From: Nectonema munidae
Taxonomy: Eukaryota > Nematomorpha > Nectonematoida > Nectonematidae
Assembly (NCBI GenBank): GCA_030549495.1
Contig: JAUIRK010000003.1
Location: 228,501 to 292,500, forward strand
Length of the DNA stretch: 64,000 bases
Direction of reading: 5' to 3'
Part shown: one piece after another, positions 39,101 to 51,100 of the stretch
Layout of the letters: the number at the start of each line of letters is the position of its first letter
Position numbering within the stretch: position 1 is the stretch's first letter
The notes under the pieces: model-generated
The model's input: the letters and a program-made list of their open reading frames with translations, nothing else
What the model was told of the DNA's origin: nothing
Databases searched by the model: none
Program-made: the position numbers and the translations under genes

Positions 39101-42100
39101 AATCCCGACATGACGTACAATTGTGTTTCATTATTCTTCTTCCCTTGTAAACAAATATAAATGAACATACCTAAAACTCAGACATTTTTCTATTCGAGTG
39201 AAATAATTAAAAAAGCACTGCCCGAGATAATAAACGTAAACATATTCACACGATAATACGCCTCACAGACATGCAAATTTATACAGAATATCGACTAATA
39301 CGAGAAGTTGATATAAAGGTCCCATATATAGTCTTTATGCCCGGAGCACAAGATTGATTTATGCGGAGCTCTTCTAAACCCTAAATGATGAGTGCATCAA
39401 AAAACTTCGCATTTATGTGTCCTTAGATTCTGGTGTGTAGCATTAGGGTACTCTCATAACGTATACAAGCAAGGCCGTAAACAGAAAAATTTTAAGGAGG
39501 GGTTAAGAGATTACGATCCGTGTATCTTATGTTCTCCTATTTTTTAAAGCATGATCTATAGAAGAGATCAAATTTTCTAGGATTCATCTAAATCCACGAA
39601 ATGATTAAAACTTGTGTGTAAATATTTAATTGGATCTGAAAATTTTAAGGAGAGTCAAATGCCCCTCTCACCCCCTTCTTGTGATGGAATAGTATATCGG
39701 CATATTTTTAAATTTTAGAAAAGTTTTAATCTGTAAACCATGTTATCTTTCCTCGCAGTATTATTGTTTAAGTTGATCTTCTTCTGAATGGATGTATTCA
39801 ATTCTATTTCCTGCACCTAATCTTGTTTTTAATCAGTCCTAATCCTGATCTGATTTGTTAAATATCGGAATACCACAAGGTTCCATACTTGCACACTCAA
39901 AAGTTTCTACCAGAGCACATACTTTTGATCCTTCTTAAGGCCCTTTTTCTTCCTTATCTTTCTTATAGCTTGGTAAACTACTACGGCCACTGCAATTTGA
40001 CGACACTTGAAACTCTTTACAAGAAAGCTCTAAGAACTGTAGCTAAAGTAAGTAAGTTTTCTCACACAAATGAGTTGTTTCTCAGGTTCAACTTGATCAG
40101 ACTCAAAGACTTGTATCTGCAAAAAGTTGCCACTTTTCTCCTCTCATGTCTTGACTCTCCTCATCAACATTTTCAAAATTTAATCACTTACACTACCAAT
40201 GATAAATATTCCTTTAGAACTGTGTTAACTTTGGTGAAACCATCCTATCGACTTGCTTTATCTGTTTTGTGTGTGAAACATAAAGTTGTAGTCTTTTATG
40301 AAGAAAACAGAATGCTTCTAGCTGAATCTGGCTCGTCAATCAAAAAGTTCAAAAAATTATTTAAAAACTACGTCATTTCCCAATATGCACAGCAAGGTCC
40401 CTGCAACGAAAAAAACTGTTACATATGCTTGAGTTCTTTCAACTAGTCCTTATTTATTTTTTTAGTTAGACATTCGATTTTTTTTCTCTTCTCTCTTTGT
40501 GACAAATCATATAAGCGGTTTACACAAACCTTTGGGTTACACAAAAATTGTTAATTTTTATATCATTTCAAATGTTTTAATATGTCTCCTTGGTTTTTTT
40601 TTCACTTTTCCAATTTTTCTATCTTTAATATGACAATAAACTTACTTACTTACTTACTTAAGCCAATTTTATTCTCACTATTCATTGATAAGTTTAATCA
40701 ATGGACTATCAATGGACAATAGAAACATTTTACAGTTAAATGATTTTATGATCTGGCCAAAGAAAATATAGCTAATATTATACTTATATATACATTTAAA
40801 TTTTTGCCATCTCTCATATTTGAACATATTTTTAGTTTAAAATTCTATCTTTACAAAATAATAAATTTTGATTGAATAATACTACTTTGTATTCGTCTAA
40901 GTGGGAATTTAATTAATACAAAAAGAGTTCTTACTGAAGTTATAAAACCCTAATTTGTGTTACGATTTTGCAATATACTAAAAGAGAAAGTGCTTCAAAT
41001 AATTTATGCGTCAACCATCGAGTTAAAAAACTTGAAATCATGCTGTGAACCCCCTGGATTTTGCAAAACAATTTTTTAGAACCTGTGACTAGGCGTATTC
41101 ACAAATGATGTTTTAACGACAAAAAACTAAATTATTATTTCCGATTTATAGATTATGCTTCTTACACAATGTCGGTGCCTAAAATCCCAAAAAATCAAAT
41201 TTTATTCAAAGCACATATCGAAACATTGCGTGGTTTGATGAACAATTCTGTATATGTTGAAAAGTATTCGTATTCTTCGCCAAAAGTGTTTGCTATCCTC
41301 GCATTCAAAAACATCAAATTTTGGATTAACAAAGACTGCATTCATCCTCAACAAAATTTTCCAGAATTCAATTCCGTCAAAGTTGACATAAGTATATCGA
41401 TGTTTCACATTCATAATGCAAAAATAATGTCACAGACAGATTTTTTTTATTTTCTCTAAAACTAATTTGATTGACCTTTTTTAGGTATGGATAGGTTATT
41501 TATAAATTATAATGGAAACTTTGGGCCTTCACAGAAAAAACTTTTTTAAATGTTTAAATATTTAATATTTATTGTAATATTTTTCATTTTTGCCTTTAGC
41601 AGTGCCTGATTATCACATGTCAATCTTTTTAATCTGTTGAGATGATTGGTGGTACAGATTTTTGATACAAACATTTAGAATTAGAAGAATTGAAGAATAC
41701 ATTTGAAGAATTTAGCTGTGAGGCGACACTGAAAACTATGTTTACCAAGCGATTTGAAACTAAGTTTGGACAAATAGCAAACAGGAGAAAGTTTAAAGCT
41801 ACAATAAAACCACATGTTGATATATATTCACAGATGTAAAAAAAGGCTATGGCTTCATACGTTCTCTTGATACAATTTATTCAATAAGTTATTTATCTAA
41901 TTAAAAACTAGTTTTTAATTATTTATTAAACTAGTTTTTAAACTATATTGAAATAATCTTAGGAGGATATTTAATAAAGTAAACCTGAAAACTTGTGCAT
42001 AATTAAATTGTAATATTAATTTTAATTTATTTTAATTAATTTTAAAGTTAATAAGTAGTATGAATTGAAGTTTATAGAAGTGATAAATTTCCAAAACTGT

Positions 42101-45100
42101 GCCTCCAGTTATACTATCTACTGTAAGTCAAAAATTTTCTATTCCAATTTTACACTATTTGATGGAAGGGTGGTGAGTTTTTAATATTTTATTGCAAGTC
42201 AGCAAAGCATTGTTCTTTTTATGCACAAGTTTTGAGGTTTATTTCATCAAATGATAATAATCTATAAATCAAAACAGGCTTCTTTATTTCATATCACCTA
42301 ATACATAACATTATAACTACTTTTCCATTACATAATTTATAGTTTATTGTGTTTTTATGAAGTTGGATATAAGTTGCCTTCTTTAATTTAATATCATTTT
42401 TTTCGTACACAACACAGGAAAACAATCTTATTCGAAATAAACAAAAGAAGTACACTTTCAAACAAATTTATTTTTAAGTGTGGCGAATTTTAGACTCAAC
42501 GAATCTTTATCAAGTTAAAAATCTTTAGTAGTAAACTTTCAGAACTTCTACTACTTTAAGTATTTTAACTTGATAAAGACTCGTGAATTCGTGTCACTTA
42601 AAAATAAACTTGCTTGAATCTGTAATTTTTTTGTTTATTCTTTTTATTTCAAACAAAGGATCCTTCAGCACTTTACTCATATTATTTGAAATGCATCTTG
42701 TTAGTTGCGGATTCTAACGATATTCTAACATTTATATTAACTTAGAAGTCTTGTTTCAATTTATGGTTTTAAATAGATCGTTTTTATATTAAAAATGGTC
42801 ATTTGTCTATTAAATTTAAAATAAATTTTGTCCCCAAAAGATTGTCATCATAAGGACGATCTCCTGGAGGATTAGTTTTTGATTTGTTGGCTCCAGCGAT
42901 TTCGTAAAAACAAGAAATAACGTCATTATAATTCACTTAATTTTCAATTAATCGCAGAGAACTTATGAGAGACAACGAAAATAAAAAGTTGCAATTTTAA
43001 AAAAGAAGTTTTTGATCATTTGCAACAAAATCGCTAAAAATAAATGTGAACTTTACTAAGACTCAGAATAATATAAAATTAGTTTTACCAGTTGTCTACC
43101 CATTTTATTACATTAAAACAAAGACTAACTTTGTTATAAAAAATTATCAACTTAACTACACAGAAAGTTCTATCTATATCAGAGATGGCCAAACTACGGC
43201 CTTTTGCCCATATGCGCCCCTGCTAAAGGTTTTTGCGGCCTGCTAAGATAAAGTTATAATCAAAAATTATATAGGCGCATTCATGGTTAGTTTCTATCTT
43301 TGGTGCTAAAAAATTGATCTATTAAAAAGGTATAGATATCCTTACTACGAGATCATTGACTGCTTATGCCTTCATTTTATTTCTCCTCTTCTTACTTTTT
43401 CGTAGTAAAGCTGGGGTGTTTTAATTCTCAAAAAATAAAGTTCCTTCTAAAATATATTTTTATTTTGAGTGTATAATAAATTTTGATTGGGTGTTTATCG
43501 TTAAAATAAACTTTTATATTTAAAAATTTTTTTTCAAGTAAAAAATGTCGCTGAGAAGGCGTGAATAAAAGTTGAAAGATGTAAATAAAGAAATGAAAAG
43601 TGAAACTTTTATTCAAAATAATTTCTAGCAATATTAATTAATCTGCTCGCCTTCTATAGATAAACACAACCCTTGAATGAAAAGAGTATAGAGAAGAAGG
43701 AAGGGAGGGTGGAAAAGAAAAATATACTATTTCTTTACATTCTTAAAAATTTTTGAAGAATAAAATTCCTTTAAATATTCCTTAATTTACTATTTTATGC
43801 TGGCCTTTAAATGTGTAAATTCTTAAATGCGGCCTTTAAATGAAAAAGTTTGTCCACTTCTCATCTATATGTTAGAGCTACAAATTCAAAGAGGTAAATT
43901 TACTGTTCAAATTTTTACTATCGTTTTAGTTATTTTATACCTAAAGTTAGTTTAGACAGCGATTTATATCTGTATATGTTAATAAAACTTATAGTGAAAT
44001 AACATGATAAATAGTAAAATTTATACTTAATGTTTTGAAAAGAGTAAATACTATAAAATGATGAGAAACCTTACCAATTAATATAGCAAATCTTAGTTAA
44101 TTTACATTATAATGAATCTATTAACAGCGTATCTAAATCAGTAAAACTTTAGAAAAACCTATGTAAATCTTTGGTATTAAATAGATTAAATCTACTAGAA
44201 ATACTAGTAAAACTAGTACTATTAGATCTTACTAAATATAAAGAAAAAACTCTCTTTACTAATTTACAAAATATAAGTTAAAATCAATAAAAAAAGTAAA
44301 TATTAAAATGGTAAATTTCGCGTTTATGCAAAGCAAAATATTTTATTAAAAAAATATTTATTGAAACGTGAAAACAAATCCTCGAAAAAAACGGATTAAT
44401 CTTAAAAAAACAGTTAATTAAACAATCCAAAAATTAATATAAATAATAGAGATTTAAAATTATATTTGTATCAAATAATTGAGGAAATTCCGACAAAAAG
44501 AATTCGTAATTTCCATTTTTCCAGTGAGAAAAAGAGTTTTTTGCAAAGACCTTCCAAAGTAGTAGAAGGGAACACATCGGACTGATATATAAAACTCTCA
44601 AATATAAATTTAAAAAAATAAATTACTTATTTTTTCCATCACCTTTAGCAATTTTCATGACATTCATTGTCTTTTAGGTAAACTTTCTTTTGAAATCCAT
44701 AGCATTATGGTAAACACGTAATTCTTCAATAAAGTGTTTTTTGTTATTGATTTCTAAATACTTTTGACTTTTAGGATCCATCATAGAATTGAAATAAGGC
44801 AAAGGAAATTTTACTTGCCAAAATATTCAGCATAAAAATAAGAGTAAACTGACTACTTTATAGTTTACAATATCATGCATTTAAAGATAATAAAGACACC
44901 TTCAAACAGGATTTTTAAAACTATAATTCTACAATGTAACTTTAGATACAAACAAATTTAATCTAAAAGTTGTAATATTTAATGTTGAAAAAAAAGATTT
45001 TAGAAATGCTTAAAATATACTATGTTAATTAGTAAATAATTTAAACAATTTAACACCAAAAAAGACAAAAATTTCGGTCAAAAGTTGAACCTTTTTGAAT

Positions 45101-48100
45101 TCATTAGTTATTTACTAATAGGATTCGTTTATAATTTGTTACTTACTATATAAATTTGTGTTTCATGTTTTCCATCGCTTTTCAAAAACACAGTGATCTT
45201 TAACCTGTTTTCTACCTATTTATATTATATCAAAACAAACGCGCGGTAAACTTTATTTATTATAAAAATAACATGATTTAAAAGATTATACCTCATTTAA
45301 CATCTTTCAAATAAAATGTTTTATATAAGTCAGGGAATTTTTTATAGCAAATTAAACCCACAGAAAATTTAGGTACATGGTATAGTTACTTAAGTTAAAT
45401 ATACTTATGCTGCGTTGAATCAAGTTTTCGTCCTTTTGCGGTTTTGTAAGTTAGTGATTAAAAATTATGAGGGTTGTCTCGTGTGTATTCCAACCTCTTG
45501 AGGTATTGGAAGATTTATAATGCTAAAAAGTGTTTTAATCTAATTACTTTTATATCTATTCTCAAAGGAACAAGATGGCCTGGGTGTTATAAAAGACATT
45601 AAAAAGTTACAAAGCCATTAGATCGTGTATGAATATAGAGAAATTTTATTTCATTATGTTTCTTCTCATTGATTGATAAATCATGTATTTACATCATTTT
45701 TTGAGATTTTCATGCATATTTTTCTTTTTTCCAAATAGGGAATTATATGCCTTTCGCTATCATTACGAACCTAAATGTATTTACTCCGAAATCAGAAGTT
45801 ATTGTTTCCACCAATCAACACATGGTAATACATTATATAAATTTTTAAACACTCATTCTTTATCAACTATAAAAGCAGCTAATTGGCTTTCATACTGACC
45901 CTCAAATGTTACTCCTTTTACTTCTTAAACGTTTTGTTCTGCTTCCTTTGAACCAGACTTTTATCCCAATTTTAATGAAATGGAAATATATATTTAAAAA
46001 AGACTTAAAAAATAATTTTCAAACTCCGTTTTAGAATAGTCTAATATTAAAAGTGAAAATAAATTTTACCATTATTTTAAAAGTAGACATTATGTGTTAT
46101 GAATAAAATTATAAAGTTTTTAACCCTCAATCCTACACTGAAAAAGATGTACTATTTCCTACAACCTGCTACAAATTGTAGTATAGGATTTTCTATTGAA
46201 AAACGTGTATTAATAAACTATCTTTTATTGAAATATGATTAAATTTTTTATTTTTGAGGATTACATCTGGTAGTTCCTTCAAATGTAAAAATATAGGGTA
46301 GGTAAAAAAATTAATCAATTTAAAAATTAGTGATTTTATTATTAAATCTTTCTGCGTCTGGCGGCACAATAGAAATTTGTTTAAAAAGCTGAAATTTTAG
46401 ACAAATATTCATCTTGCATGACCTCATTATTCTAGATATACGCCCACATGCGAGGATAAATCATAAAAAACAACAAAGATAAAATAAAGATATTATATGT
46501 ATGTACACAGAAAATTTTAGGAAGACTGCCCCAATAATTGTAAACTCTTATCACCATTAAGAATTTTTTTCGATTATTATGCTTTCCTATATCCAGAGGC
46601 GTAGCTAACACTTTTGCCGCCCGGGGCGGTTGTAAAATCTGCCGCCCTTTATGACGTTGAGTTTCAAAAGCCTCCAAAAATTCAAGTCCGTACGCTAACG
46701 GTCAGGCCAAGACTTGATTGTAGTTAGGGTCTTCAAAGTAGACGGCTGGGGTCAGAAATCATTTTAAAGGAGTCATTGAGAGAGCTCATCTTGTTAACAA
46801 TTTTAACAAGATAAATATAGTTTAGATTTTAATTTAAATGGAATATTTTAACAAATGACCTTAGGACAAAATGCCGCCCCTTAAAATGTGCCGCCTGGGG
46901 CGGACCGCCCCTGGCGCCCCCCACTAGCTACGCCTCTGCCTATATCCAACGCTTAGTTCTATTTGCTTCACCTTTAAGATTTTAAAATTATAGAAATCAA
47001 AACTATGACCGCTATAGTTACATCTTTTAGAGTGGTTATATTTCTCATATGCTATTTTTTGCACTAATAAGCATCTACCAGTTTCTCTAAACTGAAATAT
47101 TTGACAATCCAAGCAATCTAAGGAATAAACAAGTCAGAATCAATTTTTTCAGGGTTCATTATACTATTTTTCAAAGTTGTTCTATTATTTGTAAGTAACA
47201 TCACATTTATTCAAAAGATTTAAAAGTACACTCCTAATTATTTTCGAAATTTTATAAGTGTCATTTTAACTTAAAACTTTATATTTTAAGTTTACGTGTA
47301 TCCGCTTTTATTATATTTACTTATTGACATTCGACTTTCTTTAACATCCAATCCATTTTACTGAATTGCAGATTATAATCAAAAAATTGTTATTTATATT
47401 ATTTCATTTAACATTGCCAAATAATACAAAATTTAATTTTAAGAGATGAATTTTCTCAGCACAGTACGAAATTCAAGCAGATACAGACATAACCATTTTG
47501 TTCTATTTTATCTTTTTGTTCATTTAATTAACATTTTTGCAATTCAATTCCTCTTATTGACATTCTGTTTTGTCTTTTTGTAGTTCTATTTTGTAGTTTA
47601 ATAAGACAAAAATAATTGAAAAAGACAAAATATAAATGAAAAAAGACGAAATGGAATTGCAAAAGCACAACACAAAAGTGCAAAAAAAAATAGTAGAACT
47701 AAAAATGGTATAAAAAGGGAATAAATGATGTTCATAGAAGAATCAGGAATATTTTTATAATTTCAGACAAGGACCAAAGATAAGCTTACATTCCTGTTTG
47801 AATTTCTGCAACGATTGAAAGCTCTGTGGCTAAAATCTTATTGTATCGTGCAAAAATCCCTCCACCTGAATTCCCTCTCAACTCAGAAAGAATACGAGCC
47901 TGAACTAGCTCCTAAGCTGAGTTATTTTAAGTAAATTTTACGATTTTATCTTTAACACTAGAAAAACCATCATATAATTAATTTGATTTTTAATTTTAAG
48001 ATGCAAAATCTTTTTAACCTAAATATTTTGGAATAATTCTTTTTAAAAATTTGTTAAATATAAAAAAATGTACGCACAAAATTTATTCTTGCCCTTCATT

Positions 48101-51100
48101 CAACTATACTACGCTTTTCACGAAAAGTATTTTCACAAGAGATTCATTCATTAAAAATTACAATTTCGTAAAAATATTGCCTTTTAGTAAATAGTTTTTT
48201 TTATTTTTGTTGAAATTTATTTTTTCTTGTTTTATATTTGCAATATTTAAATCTATTTTAAACGTCCTTAAACAAATGTCCTGTTTTTTATCATAATAAA
48301 TCTGTTGTTGTCTTAGTATTATATATAATTAAAAAATGAACCTAGAATGTGACAAGCTTTATTCCCAAACTTTAAACGACCAACATTAATTGCACAACGT
48401 TTGTTTATCCGATAAATATAGGCATATTTAACATAAAAATCAAGGATGACATTTTTTGGTATTTTGTTTATACGTATGCTGAAAATAATTAAACTAAATT
48501 ATTGTGCAAATTAATTATAGACATTATATTGTCAAAAGTTAAAAAAAACACTCAACAGGCCAAACTGTCTTGAGAATAAAATTGTTAGAAAGCGAATTGT
48601 TCGACAAAGCAAAATAAAATGAACTAGATGTCGAATTTTCTTGATAACACAGGTCTGCGCTATTTTTGCGGTCAAAACTTTGATGGCTGTTTTTACCATA
48701 TTTTAGTATGATAAATTTAAATTTAATTATAATTTTTGTCCATCACCTCGTATTATTTTTCTAAACAATTCTAAACGCAGGGCTGTGTTTATACTTTATA
48801 GAGCAGAATTGTTAGGCTAAAATATCAAGAAGCTGAATATTTCAGAGATCGGATTGTCTTGAAGAGGAAGAAATGCTTTCACATTTTATATCTTTTCACC
48901 TTTTTGTGTCTATATACGAAGAAAATCCATGATGAGATAATTGTATGAGGAAATTCTCTTATGGGTGGGTTGGTTATTTTGTCAGAAGCACAGCAAGCTT
49001 ACGAAACTTTCATAAAAAGTCATTTCAGCTGCTCCTTTTCATTAACACACGCAAACACATCACATACAGTAGCGTAATACGAGGGAATAACTGTGCACTC
49101 GTGATGACAAACAGGCTAACATTATTTGCGCATGATAAATTGGAGTAGATATGAAGACTTTCAGCTCACACTTGAATAATAATCATTTCATGTCAGTAGA
49201 AATCACTTTTTTCAATGTTGCAATGATGTCATCATCCACTCACTATCATTCTCTCCTAATATTATTATTATTATCATCGATTTTCAGTAAGTAAGAATTA
49301 GTATTAAATATAGTAAGTACTTTTTTTCTCGTTTCAATTTCAATCTTCGTTATAGCTATCAAATATATTTTCGGATTCTAGAGATTTTAGAGCAAGATTA
49401 AACAGTAAAGAAGTATCTTTGTTACACATACTCCCTTTTTTAATTTTTTAGGTAATAATTTGATTAGTAATTATCATATAATGAACTCAGCTTTTAAATT
49501 TTGCTTGATGATACAATTACAAATTATTTTTTAGAGTTATATTTTTTACTCTGGAATAAGAGTTAGAGTAACATTGTAAAGTTTTTTTTACTTCAAAATA
49601 GAACTAAGAATACTAGTATAATGCTAAGAGATGACCTTTTCTTTGTCATAAACGCATTACTCAGGCAGTTAGTGATTTAGTCAGTAAGAACAGTAGTTAA
49701 CTTTTTGAATATTATCGAAATAAAAAATGATTGCTAATTTATATTTCTTATTGTTAAGTACAGTGAGGTAATCAGGAATTCCAATCCCGAAGGCCAAAAA
49801 ATTTCTACAACGTCCTAAAATTTAGCATTTAATATAAAATGTTTTCGCTAAGTAGGGTGGTGCTTTTGATTACAGTTAGGTTTAATCAATTTACACTTAT
49901 GGTTACACATATCTCGTTTGTATTGTAAAGCATAGAATAGAACAGAACGCGATATATCAAACACTTGTTAATATATAACATGAATGAACTGTGTCTCTTA
50001 TTTCAAAGTTAGGTTAAGTGACAATTCGGTCTCAAGACAATTGGGTATCAAGACAATATCAATATATTTAGTGGCATATTAAATTCTTTTTTTATACTAT
50101 GAGGTAATTAAATTTTTATATTGATTTCTATAACCAAGAAATTAATCTTAGTATACCCAATTGCTGAGGTAAATTTGAAATCAAATTCATTTTTATTTAA
50201 TTCAGTCAAAAAATGTTTCAATTTTTTATCTCCATGTTCACAAAATAATACAAGATCATCAACATATCTCATATCCATTTTAATAGTTTATAGTTTGATT
50301 TTAATGAGCACATATCTTCTAAATAATTTGTGTATAAACTACCCAACAATACTAACATCTTGTTATTCATTGGTATTAGGTTTTTAGATGTTTAGATAAT
50401 CAAACCGCGACAAAAATCGTATAAAAAAGTGAAGAATGAAATTTAGTACTTCTAACAAAAAAAATTGTTTGAATGCAAAAGATAAGATTTTATACCAAAA
50501 AAAAGATAAAATATCATTTCGAGCTAAATTTTTATAAACTCTTTAATGAATGAAAAACTAGGATTCGTATAAATTCTTTGGGATTCGGACAATCGCGGAA
50601 AACTGAGAAATCTGGTAGCAATAATTTGGATTGAAATTTGTCTATAAAATAATTCATGTTCAATTATATTGTATATTACATAACAAAAATTCCAAAATCT
50701 CTCATATTTCTAATATCCAGAATCAATCAAATAATACGATGTGCGTAAGTTTATCTCTACTTTATATTTCAATTTTTCTAGATTACAAAAATACAAATTT
50801 ACATCAAAGATAGCTATGCTAATATTTGTAATTACAGTCTCAAATTGATCGAATTTTTTGAAAACAGTATAGCTATTTTCTACCAAATAATTAAAAGACT
50901 TAAATAATAATTATTCAAAGAACATGAGAGCTTTCCAATTTGAAAAAACTTGACTCGCTCAAAGAGTGTACTTTTTTATTATACAAATGAGATATTATTT
51001 TATTTGTTTTCTTTTCCATAAATAATATTGGGTTATTTTGTCTCAAAGCTTCACAGTGAATAATATATTGAATTGTATTATTCATGTCTTTATACAAAAT

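Noticed and set aside
41613-41640. Exon candidate after strong acceptor TTTTTGCCTTTAG reading VPDYHMSIFLIC then TGA
   Set aside because: Its only donor gives a phase that does not fit the following exon at 41679, while skipping it fits.
45683-45738. Start codon for a separate gene at 45683
   Set aside because: The preceding text is a pyrimidine-rich splice acceptor; the coding part begins at 45739.
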